Assembly: GCF_000499385.1 (NCBI RefSeq)
Contig: NW_013654424.1
Coordinates: 82,501 to 140,587 of the forward strand
Source of the DNA: Eimeria necatrix
Lineage: Eukaryota > Apicomplexa > Conoidasida > Eucoccidiorida > Eimeriidae
Direction: 5' to 3'
DNA length: 58,087 nt
Shown here: piece by piece, positions 23,956-35,526 of the stretch
How the letters are laid out: each line of letters opens with the position of its first letter
Position numbering within the stretch: position 1 is the first letter of the stretch
Notes under the pieces: generated by a model
The model's input: the letters and a program-made list of their open reading frames with translations, nothing else
Databases searched by the model: none
Told to the model about the DNA's origin: nothing
Made by a program: the position numbers and the translations under genes

Positions 23956-25408
23956 GTTGCTGCTGCAGCAGGGGCCCGCAAGACAAGAAGACAGCAGCCG
24001 CGGGGGAACGGGAAGCTGCTGCTAAATGAAGCTGCTGCTGACGGCTGGGAGTTCTAAAAGACAAAGAAAAAAAAATAAATAAATAAATGAGGGGAAAAAT
24101 GGGCGAGCAACACAAATAAAAACAGCGAGAGGCAGCGAGCTCCTGCTGGCCTGCGTCGATTCAAGATCTGCTGCTCTGCGTTAGGGGGCTGCTGGGGAGC
24201 CTCACGAAAAAAGAAATAAAAATAAATGAAGTGGAAAACTAAAAATAAACACCCAGTTGGAATTCAAAGTGGATATACACCTACACCGCAATCGATTGCG
24301 GCGTTGCGTTCGGGAGCTTCCCCCCCTGTCTTCTCTATGCCTGCTGCGGGCCCCAGGGCCCCTGTCAGTTAATTTATTAAAAGGAAATAATAAAGTATTT
24401 AAAAATACATTTTGTCAACGCAAAAAGAAGCGAAATTTGCTGCTGTTTAAGCCGAGACCAGGGGGCCCCTGGAGTGCCGCGAGGGCCCCCTGCCCCCCTC
24501 AGCAGCAGCAGCGGCGTCTGTGTGTGCCATCTGGAGCCTCTTTTGTTTTAAAAAGGAATATTTATTTGATTTAAATATTAATTTGAGAATTATTGGCACA
24601 TTTTAGCGCGAAATTGCTGCGCAGGAGGGCCCCTTCGGGGGTTTCTGTTTGTCTCAGCCGCATTTTCGGGCGAAGTGCTACACAGCTGCTGCTGCTTGTT
24701 TGCTGCAAGTTCTTTCTCTTAACCCCTTTAAACTCTATTAGCCCAATTAGCTGCATTTGGCTTTTCACCGAGCCACTGGCTGCTAGGGTTTAGGGTTTTT
24801 CTAGGGTTTAGGGTTTGCGCACGGCGCTCGCTAGCTAGGGTTTAGCTCTCTCGAGACAACTCGGCAGCAGCAAAAGGAAATAAACTGAGCTGCTGCAGCA
24901 AAACTTTTGAATTAATTTCAGAGGCAAAGAGAAGCTGCTGCGACTCCCGGAAGCTCGAGGTGTACGTACACCCCAGCTCCGCAGCAGACACCGCCATACA
25001 CTCAACTCTGTTTCATTTTATTTTCAACAGAGTCTTTTGCTGCTCACAACTTTTATTGTTTTGGCCTTAAAGGCTTTTGCTGCAGCTGCTTCTAGCCGCT
25101 GTCTGGGGCCCCTAGGGTGTCTGTACACCTCCCGTGCTGCTGCTGCTGTTCTCCTTTTGCTGCTTTTGGCTGCTGCAGCTTCTTTCATTTTATTTCTTCT
25201 ATTTTGACTTTTCTTTTTTGCTGCTGCAACACTCAGTGTGTCTTCAAGTACTTTAAATAAATCCATTTGGAGTCAAGTGCTGCTGGCAAATTCGCCTTCG
25301 CCTCTCAGCAGCAGCAGAGCACTGGGCGAAGAAGACCCAAAACTGCAGCAGCAGCCGCAGCATCTGCTGCTGCTGCTGCTGCTGCTGCTACGTCTGCTGC
25401 TGCTGAGG
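23956..25408. other. Intergenic region between SPOUT1 end and BTB/CCCH start
   Basis: Both flanking genes are on the minus strand, so this holds the SPOUT1 terminator and the BTB/CCCH promoter. I see AT-rich stretches (24060-24250, 24380-24420, 24545-24600), TTTAGGG units (24785-24813), two palindromes (24959-24972 and 25116-25129) and a CTG array (25365-25390). A minus-strand frame at 25266-25024, basic and Ala-rich with an ATG, has no family resemblance and lies in probable 3' UTR, so it is left out. Confidence 0.6.
24959..24972. repeat. Perfect 14-bp palindrome GGTGTACGTACACC
   Basis: Second perfect copy, about 1.0 kb upstream of the BTB/CCCH start. A related GGTGTCTGTACACC lies at 25116-25129. 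Confidence 0.85.
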
Positions 25409-25496
25409 CTACTTCTCTTTCATATGTGCACCCACTTTTTGTCTTTCGACTTCCTCCATGACTGCCAAGAGGGGAGGCAAGTGGGGTCTTCGCTTT

Positions 25497-25568
<72 letters not shown>

Positions 25569-25573
25569 TCCTC

Positions 25574-25607
<34 letters not shown>

Positions 25608-26832
25608 GTAGGGGGCCCCCTTGAATGCACCCCTGTGTGCCGCAGCGCAGCAAGCGTTAGCAGCAGCGCCTCTTCAGTTCTTATAGTTCGCGAAGACTGA
25701 AGGGGACAAGTATTAACATAAGAATCAAAAAGGCATTCAGGGGGTACTGCTGCATCAGTACCCTCTTTGAGGGGCCCCAGGGGGCCCCCGGGGGCCCCCT
25801 GGCGCCCCAGGGCCCTGCAGGCCCGCCGCAGGTCCGAGGAGGGGGGCCCCCCAGCAGGGCAGGGGGGCCCCTCAGCAGCACAGAAGCCAACTGCAGCACG
25901 AGCTGCTGCTGCTGCTATGCCACTTTGGGGGTCCCTTAGAACTGCCTCTAAGCCGCTGAGGCCCCCGAAGACCAGCAGCAAATGGCTGCAGCAAAAAGAC
26001 ACAAGAAATGCGCACATAGTGAAGGTTTGCTGCTGCAGCTGCTGCAGCAGCAACAGCAAGAACAACTGCAGCAGCAGCAGCAACTTGAGCAGCAGCAGCT
26101 CCTTTTTCACAGCTTTATATATACAACTTATATGCATTTTATAGGTCGCTCTATTTAAATGAATTGTCACATCTAGACAATATAAATGCAAATTAATATC
26201 TAATCCACATATGCACAGAAATGTATTTATATTTAAAAGTAAAATGGTTTATGCATAAGGAAAGAAGCATAAATGGAGCAAGTAAAAATATAAATTTTTG
26301 TTTTTAAATGCATTTAAATGCATTCATATAAATGCGTGCAGTTGCTGCAGCAACTGTTGCTGCAGCAAACATATACTTGCTGCAGCAGCCACATTCGTTT
26401 ATTGCTGCTTCTGCTGCTGCCTTGGGCATATTCCACCGATGTTATTTGATTGCTCCTTTATAACATTTAATTACTTATTTAATAATTCTTATTTATTTAT
26501 TTATTTAATATTCATTCATCACTTATAGAATGCACAGGGGCCCCCGCTTTAACTATGGGGATGTTTAGACTCCGAAATAATATTTATTATATATATTAAA
26601 AGTGTTTTATAAGTATTTAACTATTTTAGTATGAAAATAAAAATTAATATAGTTCATACAAAATGTATAATCTACAGATAATAATATATATTATATTGGG
26701 TACAAATGTGAGTGCAAACGGCACTATTCGAAATCCCGATTTATTATTTTTTCTATTTCTTTCTCTTTAATTCAGCAAATAGCATTAGTTTGTTGTGGGT
26801 CCGGGCAGCAGCAGCAGCAACGTAGAGTCCCG

Positions 26833-26865
<33 letters not shown>

Positions 26866-27343
26866 AGTGGCTGCTGCACTGTACCTGTAGCTGCCGTGCT
26901 GCATGCTGATGGCTGCTTGCTGCAGCGGGACTCCCCTTTCAGAAGTTCCCACAATGCAGTCATAAAGCCCTTCTCTCTTGAGGTCTTTGTCTTTATTTTT
27001 ATTATTTGCTTCTTGACTTTTGCTGCTCTTTTTGCTGCTGCTCAGATTGTGGCCTCTAAACACCTCCCGCAGAGAACTCGCAGCGCGAACTTGATAGCCC
27101 CAGTACAGCCCTGGGGCGCAGCACGCATGCAGATGGACTGCTGCTGCTGCTGCTGCTGTTGCTGCTGCTGTTGCTGCTGCTCTTGCTGTAGCAGCTGCAG
27201 CGGGCGCTAGTGCTGCTGCTGTAGAAGCTACTAATGCTACTAATGCTGCTGCTGCTGCTGCTGCTGCTGCTGTGGCGGCAGAAGCAGCCACAATTCACTC
27301 TTGCTACAGAAATACGCAGAGGGGCTTCGCAGCAGCAGAGGGT

Positions 27344-27374
<31 letters not shown>

Positions 27375-30300
27375 AAACAGCAGCAGGAGCAGCAGCAGCG
27401 ATACCAGCAGCAGCCACTGCGCACACCGCAGCGGCAAGTCCAGCAGGTGGCTGCTTGCCGCCAGCAGCTGCTTCCCCCCAAGTTGCCAAAATGAAATATT
27501 TGAATTGTTTTTTATTTTTAAAATTAATTGAAATTAAATGAAAATTATTTACCTGCCAGAGTCGGAGGCTCTTGAGGAGAAACTGCTTCTCCCCGCAACA
27601 CCAATTTGCGCTGAGACGGCAGCAGCCGGTTCAAGTCGCCAGCAGTGCGCAGCGAGGGGTGCAGCCGCAGCGTCACCCTGCAGCACAAACCCTAAACCCT
27701 AAACCCTAAACCCTAAACCCTAAACCCGAGGCCCCTGGGCCTAACCCTCAGCCTTGCTGTGCAGCGCTATGCAAAAGGCACGAGTCCCAGCAGCTCGCAG
27801 AAAGAAGCAAACGCAAAGCCACCGTGGAACACAAACCCTAAACCCTAAACCCTAAACCCTAAACCCTAAACCCTAAACCCTAGACAGCTACGCGGCAAAT
27901 CATGAAAATCAGGGAAGAAACCCTCGCCGCGTAAGCCCCGGCCAGAGCAACATTGACCTTTACCCCCAAACCCTAAACCCTAATTCTGAACCCGCAGCGC
28001 TAAACCCTAAACCCTAAACCCTAAACCCTAATTTGCCCTGGGGGACCCCGGGGTGCTCCGTGGCCCGCGCTGCTGACCTTGTGCCCGCGGGGATTTGCTG
28101 CTGACATGCAACAGGAAAAAGAAGGCCACAATCCACAAGGGTCCCCCCTTGGGACTTTTCTAAAGAAACACCTTCTCTATAAGGAAGCCATTCATCGCGG
28201 CGCAGGTGGTGCGGCGCGTCCAGGGGGTTTTGCAGGCCCGCGTGCTTCAGGTCTAGGGTTTAGGGTTTAGGGTTTAGGGTTTCGCGAAGACCACGCCGCA
28301 GCAGCACACGCAACCCACAGCAGCAGCAAACACACACTCATGAACAGATATAAACGCCAGAGGCAGCCACGCCAACAACGAACTCGGCAAAACTGACAAT
28401 TCAAAGGAAGACAAAAAGACAAAAAGAGAAAAAAAATGCTATTCAATCCAACCCCTCTTTTTCACTCTCAGGGCCCGGAGAGGCCCCGGGATGGGGCCCC
28501 CTAGCAGGTGCCTAAGGGGCCCTTGGGGCTCTGGAGAAGCATGGGGGCCCCCGCAAGGCCCCTGGGGGCCCCCCGTAGCCTAGCAGTAGCCTTGGGAAGG
28601 CCCCCGCAGGGCCCCTGGGGCCCCCCCTTGGTTTAGCGGTAGCCTTGGGGGCCCCCGAAGGGCCCCTGGGGGGCCCCCATGGCCTAGCAGTAGCCTTGGG
28701 GGGCCCCCGCAGGGCCCCTGCGCGCCCCCGCGGCCTAGCAGTAGCCTTGGGGGCCCCCTGGCTGTGCTGCAGTGCTTGCCTGGGTGCAGCTTGAAAAGGC
28801 GTTTTCTAAGGAATTGGGGAGTTTCTAAATATTGTAGATTGCGAACAAAGAAGTCCAAAGAGGGAGAGCGACCCGTTGATGGGTCTATTGCAGACGCTGC
28901 ACACCAAACCCTAAACCCTAAACCCTAAACCCTAAACCCTAAACCCTAAGCTGCATGTACAATCAAAAAAGCAACTTAGAAAGCCAAATCGCGCTATAGG
29001 AAGGCCCTGGGGGCCCCCAAAGCTTTGGGGGCCCCTTGAAGAGGATTGCTGCTGCAGGCTTACCACAGTCTTCATAGACAACAACTTCATCAACACCCAT
29101 CACTGTCAAAGACCTGGCAATGCAGCCCACCAAGGCGGCCCTCAGCTCTGCAGACTGAAACACCAAACCCTAAACCCTAAACCCTAAACCCTAAACCCCG
29201 AAGCCCCGGGCACAGAGCATCTTGACGAAACAAAAAGATAAAAATAGGGAGTGTACGGAAAGCAGATGGCAGCAGAGAGCCGGTGACGCAGAGCCAGGCA
29301 GGTGTACGTACACCTCAGCAGCAAGAAAGAAATCTATTTCAATTTAAGAGTTTTTCATTTGGCTAAAATTTTAAGAACTAGGGCCAATGCATGCAGCAGA
29401 GAGCACGAAAAACAGAAACAACTCTGCACGGAAATCCGTGCATCCTTGCAATTACCTCGGGGTCAAATCAGAAGCTACAAGCGAATAATAAATGAAGAAC
29501 TAAAAAGATGCAATTGGGGGAAAAGCGAAATGGAAAAATAAATAGAAATGGGCAAAGACAGGCAATGCAAAGGGATGAAACTGAAAAATAAATTATTAAT
29601 AAAGAATAGAAAAGATGATATTAGGGACAAAGAAAAGTAGGAAATGAAAATAAACGAAGACAGGTAAGGCAAAAAAATTGAGTGAACGAAAAGAAGCAAA
29701 TTTAAAAGAATAAAATCGATAAAGATATGCAAAAGCAAAAGGATAAAAATGAAGGAAAAGAGGAAAAGGGAAAAGACACAAACCCTAGGAGCAAGAAGGG
29801 TAAAAGCAAAGAAAGTGGGTCTTAAGTGCATGCAACCTTCTTGTCCTTTCTTTGCATGCATGCAAATTTGGTAGAAAATAATAAAAAATAACAATAAAAA
29901 GAGAAAAGAAAGGACCAATTTGCAATAAAAAGAGAAAAGAAAGGACCAATTTGCTCGAAAAGACGGAGAGGAAAACAAAACAAAGAAAGCCAAGAGCCCC
30001 GCCCAGGTGTCTGTACGTACACCTGAAGGCCGTGGGACCCCGCATAAGGCTCGGCCTTTTATTTTCATTTTTTTCTTTTTGCTTACTTGTGCATTGGCCA
30101 CTATAGAGGCCGGCAAAGCCACGCTGAGGGTCGAGACGCGGGGGGCCCCCTCAAAGGGTATTTGCTGCAGAGGCAGCAGCAGCACAGGGGCCCCCTAATA
30201 AGACAAAGAAACCCTTTAGGGTTTTTTTGCTTTTTCTGAAACTTGCAGCAGCAATATTAGGGTTTGGGGGGCCCCCCTGTCCCCCAGCAGCTCTTGGGGG

Positions 30301-31029
30301 GCCCTTTAGAACTTACTTTGGGGATGAATTCGAGGGACTGCTCAAAGGCTTCGTTGGGAACCCACTCATCTGTGTCTGCGCTGCAGAAAAAGCCCCAAAA
30401 ATGCATGCATGCATGCATGTGTTTATGCATGCATGCATGCATGCATGCATGCGGCGGGCGCATGCAGCGAAAGGCCCTTGGCAGGAGGCGCAGTGGATTA
30501 ATTAATTAGTTGAATTTGAATAAAATGGATTTATTTAATTGCGAAAAAAACAAATTAATTAAAAAAAGAAGACAAAGACATGCGCAATCAGCAGCACTCG
30601 GTGACAAAATAAGAAGGCCCTTTCAGGGCCACAGCAACCCTCGTGGGAGTCGACTCTAGGGTTTAGGGTTTAGGGTTTAGGGTTTAGGCCTTTAGGAATG
30701 GGCAAGCAACGCGGCAATAGTCAAACTCACTCGCATGCCCCGCCGCCTGCAGCTCTTTGTGGGGCCCCCCGGCCTTCGGGGTTTCCCAAACCCTCGGGGG
30801 CCCCCAAACCCTCGGGGGCCCCCAAACCCTCGGGAGCCTCCAGACCTTCGGGGGCCCCCGAACCCTCGGGGGCCCCCAAACCCTCGGGGGCCCCCTGACC
30901 CTCGGGGGCCCCCAGGCCCCGATTTTTGGACTCTTTCCGCCTCCTTCTGGGGGCCCCTAGTGAGGCCTCTGGCTCTTCAGGCTGAGCCAAAGCTTCCCTG
31001 CATCTTTTGGGGGCCCCTCCCCTACCCAT
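25409..31029 (-). CDS. SPOUT1: SPOUT1/C9orf114-type RNA methyltransferase, about twelve exons
   Basis: Exons: 31029-30731, 30380-30317, 30164-30087, 29154-29064, 28896-28780, 28252-28172, 28100-28078, 27957-27922, 27766-27753 (uncertain), 27677-27553, 27110-26885, 25985-25409. Phases agree at every junction, giving 576 aa. Family blocks in order: [31 protein letters not shown]...[119 protein letters not shown]. The last blocks form the SAM-binding trefoil knot of this SPOUT family (from memory of the human protein). Exon 1 encodes a basic head and GAPEGL repeats. The end is Gln/Glu-rich. Intron 5 must use a GC donor (CCCAG|gcaagc). Exon 7 is 23 nt. Exon 9, 14 nt with a second GC donor, is the only join that keeps frame between 27922 and 27677 and is tentative. 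Substrate unknown; human SPOUT1 is linked to centrosome/spindle function. Confidence 0.92.
26200..26760. other. AT-rich intron of SPOUT1
   Basis: Most of the 899-bp last intron (26884-25986) is AT-rich with short TTTA and ATAT runs and CTG/CAG patches at both ends. I see no exon in it. Confidence 0.7.
27685..28032 (-). repeat. Telomere-like blocks between SPOUT1 exons 7-10
   Basis: CCCTAAA on the plus strand at 27685-27728, 27832-27883, 27965-27985 and 28001-28032, each inside an intron of the SPOUT1 model. The exons between them are only 14-36 nt. In sense orientation they read TTTAGGG and lead into the acceptors of exons 10 and 8. Confidence 0.9.
28253..28283 (+). repeat. Telomere-like block used as a 3' splice site
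   Basis: TTTAGGG on the plus strand, CCCTAAA in the sense of SPOUT1. The sense strand reads ...aaaccctag|ACCTGAAGC, so the last repeat unit itself supplies the AG of exon 6. Confidence 0.85.
28480..28760. repeat. GGGGCC/CCTAGCAGTAGCCTTG minisatellite in SPOUT1 intron 5
   Basis: Four to five imperfect units of about 50 bases combining CCTAGCAGTAGCCTTGGG with GGCCCCCGCAGGGCCCCTG. The intron has no GT within reach of exon 5, which forces the GC donor at 28779. Confidence 0.8.
28904..29199 (-). repeat. Two telomere-like blocks before SPOUT1 exons 5 and 4
   Basis: 28904-28950 and 29163-29199. In sense orientation each TTTAGGG array runs into ggtttggtgtgcag| (exon 5) or ggtttggtgtttcag| (exon 4). 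Confidence 0.92.
29301..29314. repeat. Perfect 14-bp palindrome GGTGTACGTACACC in SPOUT1 intron 3
   Basis: Third perfect copy, in the same 932-bp intron as the longer 18-bp variant GGTGTCTGTACGTACACC at 30006-30023. Between the two the DNA is strongly purine-rich on the plus strand (about 29480-29980). Confidence 0.85.
30402..30453. repeat. (TGCA)n microsatellite in SPOUT1 intron 1
   Basis: Overlapping TGCATGCA/GCATGC palindromes ending about 20 bases upstream (in sense) of exon 2. GCATGC-type sites are known ApiAP2 factor targets in other apicomplexans, but a tetranucleotide microsatellite explains the pattern equally well. Confidence 0.85.
30770..30930. repeat. 18-bp minisatellite coding GAPEGL repeats
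   Basis: Units of about 18 bases (GGGGGCCCCCAAACCCTC on the plus strand) in exon 1 of SPOUT1, read on the minus strand as (Gly-Ala-Pro-Glu-Gly-Leu)n. Confidence 0.9.
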
Positions 31030-31596
31030 TTGCTTGTCTGTTTGCGGGGGCCCCCGTGGCTATCGAAGTGACCTGGCTTGCTGCCGTAGGAGGCCCCAGA
31101 AGGCCCAGTTTAAGCCCCAAGAGGGTCTCAGGGGCCCCAAAATGCAAATATATTCAAAAAATTGATTATTTTGATGTATAAAGGCGCTATAATTGGGTTT
31201 AAGGGGCCTCCTGCCAGTTAGCTGTCGGCCCCACAGGAAGGCCTCGGGGCCCCTGGCGGCGGCGAGGCTGGGGGGGCGGAAGAGGTCCTTTTTGCGGGTT
31301 TTTTGCTGGCAAATTGTGTGCAATTAAAAGCAAATAAAAAGTACCATTAAATGGAATTAAATTTGAGCTATTGTGGGGCGAAAACGGGGAAAGAGAGGGC
31401 GGCAGGGCCGACGGGCTGCACTGGTGAGCTCTCTCCCTCCCTGCGGCGTGGCTGTCACGTGGGGCATCGCTGGCTGGCGTTGGTTTGCTGTCTGGGCCGC
31501 TCAGTTTGTTATTTTAAACAACAAAAACTGCAAAGACAAGTTGAATAAAGTTTTTGAAGGACATTTTGGCTGACACCGGCGGTCTCCGCGCAGAAA
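31030..31596. promoter_or_regulatory. Divergent intergenic region, SPOUT1 and SAHH
   Basis: 567 bp separate the two start codons, which point away from each other, so both promoters must lie here or in first introns. There is an AT-rich segment (31140-31200 and 31310-31370) but no motif I can name. No long repeat array is present, in contrast to most intergenic DNA in the window. Confidence 0.6.
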
Positions 31597-31618
31597 ATGG
31601 CGCCCTCGAACCCCCCCC

Positions 31619-31651
<33 letters not shown>

Positions 31652-32119
31652 TGAAGGACCTGACGCTTGCTGCCTTCGGCCGCAAGGAAATTCAACTTGC
31701 AGAAGCAGAAATGCCCGGACTTATGGCCCTCCGAGCAGAGCTGGGGCCCCGCAAGCCGCTGCAGGGAGTCCGCATCACTGGCTCGCTGCACATGACTGTA
31801 CAGACAGCTGTGCTCATTGAAACCCTCACCCACTTGGGCGCCACAGTCCGCTGGTGCTCCTGCAACATTTTCAGCACTCAGGACCACGCAGCAGCAGCAA
31901 TAGCTGCTGCGGGTTCGGCCACGGTCTTCGCCTGGAAAGGTTAGTTGCTGCGCCGCGCCCCCCCCTGGCTAGCTGGCTAGCTGGCTAGCTGGCTGGCTGG
32001 CTGGCTGGCTAGCCGCCCACTTGCGCTGCACACTCAGGGCGCCGGGCAGGCGGCGAGAAGTCCGCACTGTTGCGCTGCTTGCTGCTGCAGCTGCTGCTGC
32101 TGCTGCTGCTGCTGCTGAT

Positions 32120-32153
<34 letters not shown>

Positions 32154-33279
32154 AGGTGAAACGGTGGAGGAGTACTGGTGGTGCTCGGAGCAGGCACTGA
32201 CTTGGCCGGACTGCGCGGGCCCTGACTTGCTGGTGGACGACGGGGGGGATATAACTCTGTTGATTCACGAAGGAGTGCATGCAGAGGAGGTTTACGAGTC
32301 TTCGGGTTTGCTGCCGGAAGTTGCTGCTGCAGCAGACGAGGAAGCAGCAGCAGTGCAGCAGCTGCTGCGGCGGAGCGTGGCGGCCGCGCCGCGGAAGTGG
32401 CGGCAGCTGGCCGCGGGCGTGCGCGGAGTCAGCGAAGAAACCACCACGGGCGTGCTGCGGCTGCTGCAGCGCGCTGCAGCAAAACTGCTGCTGTTTCCCG
32501 CAATAAATGTGAACGATTGCGTCACAAAAAGCAAATTTGATAATATTTACGGCTGCAGACACTCTTTGCCCGACGCAATCATGAGAGCCACCGACGTGAT
32601 GCTGGGCGGGAAGCTGGCAGTGGTCTGTGGCTACGGCGACGTGGGCAAGGGCTGTGCTGCAGCACTTCGCGGCCAAGGCTGCAGAGTTATAATTTCGGAA
32701 ATAGATCCAATTTGTGCTTTGCAAGCGGCCATGGAGGGTTTCGCGGTGGCGCCGCTGGAGGCGGTGGTGGGGGAGGCGGACTTGTTCGTGAGCGCCACGG
32801 GAAACAAAGACATTATTTTGCAAAAGCACATGCAAAAGATGAAAAACAACGCAATTATTGGAAATATTGGCCATTTTGACAACGAAATTGATGTCAGGGG
32901 CCTCAAAGCCACCCCAGGCATCCGCTGCGAAAACATCAAACCCCAAGTCGACAGGTACATCTTCCCAGACGGCCACGCTGTCATTCTTCTCGCAGAAGGC
33001 AGACTCATGAACCTCGGCTGCGCCACTGGCCACCCCTCCTTCGTCATGTCTTGTTCGTTTTCTAACCAAGTCCTCGCCCAGGTGGCTTTGTGGGAGGCAG
33101 CGGCTGCCAAGAGCTACTCCAACCAGGTGTACAGACTCCCCAAGCACCTCGACGAGAAAGTCGCTGCTCTCCACCTCCCCGCCCTCGGCGCCAAACTCAC
33201 CCGCCTTTCGCAAGAACAAGCCAAGTACCTCGGAGTCAGCCCCGACGGGCCCTTCAAGTCCGACGACTACAGGTACTAG
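31597..33279 (+). CDS. SAHH: S-adenosylhomocysteinase, two exons
   Basis: Exons 31597-31939 and 32156-33279 join at AAAG|GTGAA (Lys-Gly-Glu) to give 488 aa. The enzyme reversibly cleaves S-adenosylhomocysteine to adenosine and homocysteine with bound NAD and relieves product inhibition of SAM-dependent methyltransferases. Key residues are all visible: substrate loop [14 protein letters not shown] (His65), [19 protein letters not shown] (Asp146), SEETTTG (Glu209), [12 protein letters not shown] (Lys239, Asp243), NAD loop GYGDVGKG (273-280), HFDNEID, and the C-terminal [11 protein letters not shown] that closes the neighbouring subunit's NAD site. A segment of about 40 residues (163-203) absent from animal enzymes matches the insertion known in plant and Plasmodium SAHH. 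Only one short homopolymer occurs, Ser9-17. The 216-bp intron contains GGCTAGCT repeats and ends in a CTG array supplying the acceptor. The start is the ATG of MAPSNPPP. Confidence 0.98.
31966..32011. repeat. GGCTAGCT tandem repeat in the SAHH intron
   Basis: Roughly ten 4- to 8-base units (GGCTAGCT/GGCT) just downstream of the donor at 31940. Confidence 0.85.
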
Positions 33280-33757
33280 CTGCTGCTGCTGCAGCAGCTG
33301 CAGCAGCAGCAGCTGCTGCTGCTGCAGCAGCAGCAGCAGCAGCAGCGGCTGTTGCGGGCGAGTGGCAGCTGTTTGTGTACGTGGAGAGGCGCCGGGAGGC
33401 CGGGCTGCTGCTGCGTTTCTTGAATTGTTTACTTGTCGAAGTTTGCGGAGTTTCTTGTTTGGTTTAATTGGTTATTATGCAGCTGCCTGCGCAGACAGCT
33501 GCTCCATTATATCTTTACTTTTGCCGTTCTTTAAAAACGGCCCCAAGACAAATTTATTTTTGGCCCCGCCGGCTTTGCTGCTGCTGCTGGCCAGCTAGCG
33601 CAGTAGCTAGCTGGCTAGCTGCCTGCGGCTGCACTAGCTAGCTGCCAGCTGCCTAGCTAGCTGCCTGCAGCTGAGCCCAGCCAGCTAGCGAGCCGCTGCA
33701 GGCCACCAACAAGCAACTGTTTATACAGCTGCACGCGCTTTATGCTTAATGTCTTTC

Positions 33758-33794
<37 letters not shown>

Positions 33795-34022
33795 ACTGAG
33801 TTGCTTCAAGACTAGCAGTCAGCCGGAGGGAACTGTTTGGGGGCGCTGCAGCCAGAGTGCCGAACTCTCCCAATTAGGGTTTAGGGTTTTGTTAGGTTTA
33901 AGGAGCTTGCGTTGCACAACCAAGTTCAACTTATTGGCAGCAGCTGCAACAGCTGCAGCTGCTGCTGCTGCTGCCAACAAGAAGCATTCAGCTGCAGCCA
34001 GTGAGCCAGCAGCAGCTTCAAT
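33280..34022. other. Convergent intergenic region
   Basis: Between the 3' ends of SAHH (+) and the helical-protein gene (-). Contents are a CTG/CAG array (33278-33352), AGCTAGC units (33590-33680), a CTG array (33762-33795) and two TTTAGGG-like units (33876-33891). No exon seen. Confidence 0.65.
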
Positions 34023-34599
34023 TTATGCAAATTCCCCACACCCCACTGCTGCTTCTTGAGGGGCTCTTATTGCTGCTTCTTTATTGGCTTCTACTTCCAC
34101 TTTTGCTGCTTCTCCCGCCCCTCTGGACTGTACAGACACCCCGCTGCTGCTGCTGCTGCTCACCAGCACCCACTGCTGCGACAGCCGCGCCGGCAGCCAC
34201 AAGAGGCCCCTGGGGGCCCCCTTGGGGGGCCCCCTGGGGGCCCCCAGGGGGGCCCCCATAGGGGCCCCAAGGGGGGCACCAGGGGGGCCCCCATCGACAC
34301 TAGGGGCCCCTTCCGGTGGCATCTGTGGGGGGGAAGAGTTCGCAGTGAACTCCTGCTGAATTTCTTGCAGCAAAACGGGAGCAATAAGAGCTGCTGCTGC
34401 TGCTCTTGACAGCACCTGAGGCAGCAGCAGCATGCACTTCAACAAGATAATGAGTTCAAACTGATTTGGAGCTTTTTGTTTATTTTGTTTTAATTTTATT
34501 TCAACTTTATTTAAGTATTTAAATGAGACTTGCAGCTGCCAGACGCTAGGGGTGCTCGCAGCTAATTGCTGCAGGACCTGTTGAGCTAATGGGACGCAG

Positions 34600-34634
<35 letters not shown>

Positions 34635-34959
34635 TGCTGTTGCTGCTGCTAAACACTGGGGAGCCGAAGCAGAAAGACAGCGGCAAAGCAGCAGCAAAGC
34701 CAGCAGCAGCGGCAACAAGCAGCAGTAGTGGTAGCAAAAGATGCAGTAGCAGTAGCAACAGCAGCAGCAGCAATACATATGCTAGCAGCAGCAGCTACAG
34801 CAGCAGCAGCAGCTAAAATCGTTTACTTGGTGGGCCAAATCCTCATCAACCTGCAGCAATTCAGCGGTAGGCTGCAGCAGCAGAACGCTGCGAAAGGTCG
34901 CAAAAAAGTGCGCAGCAACTTTAACACTTCCAAGAAGCTCCGAGAGCCCCTGTTGTTGT

Positions 34960-35006
<47 letters not shown>

Positions 35007-35480
35007 AAGAGGGGCGGCGTAGTGGTCAGGTAGAAGCAGCCTGCAACAATTCACACAAAAGCTGCATACTTCTACGTCTGAGGCTCGCCCTACCCTCGCA
35101 GCAGTAGCAGCAGCAGAAGCAGCAGCAGATAAGCTGCAGCAAGAAACAGCAGCAGCAGCAGCAGCCCGTCGCCACCGTAGCAGCAGATTCAGCACGCCCA
35201 GCAGCAGCAGCAGTTAGACAAACCCGAATGGAGTAGCCGAATGGACTGCTGCCAGCAGAGGGCCCCCCTCTATCAGCGGTTCCGTCGTCGGTATCTGCTG
35301 CTGCTGCCTTTGTTGCTGCTGCTGCTGCTGCTGCTGCTGCCCCTGCTGCAGCGCCTGCTCGAGACGCCGCTGCTGCACGCAGCAGCTAAGCACTATATCT
35401 GTCGCGTTAGGAGCTTCTTCGTTCTGCTGTACCTGCTGCGGCAGCTGCTGCTGCTCCCCCTGCTGCTGCTGCTGCTGCTC

Positions 35481-35526
<46 letters not shown>

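Noticed and set aside
25024..25266. 80-codon basic minus-strand ORF
   Set aside because: Lies in the probable 3' UTR of SPOUT1, Ala/Lys low complexity, no family resemblance.
27729..27831. Longer exon ([14 protein letters not shown] frame) in SPOUT1
   Set aside because: It would leave the wrong phase for the well-supported VTLRLHP exon and run into a stop. Only the 14-nt version keeps frame.
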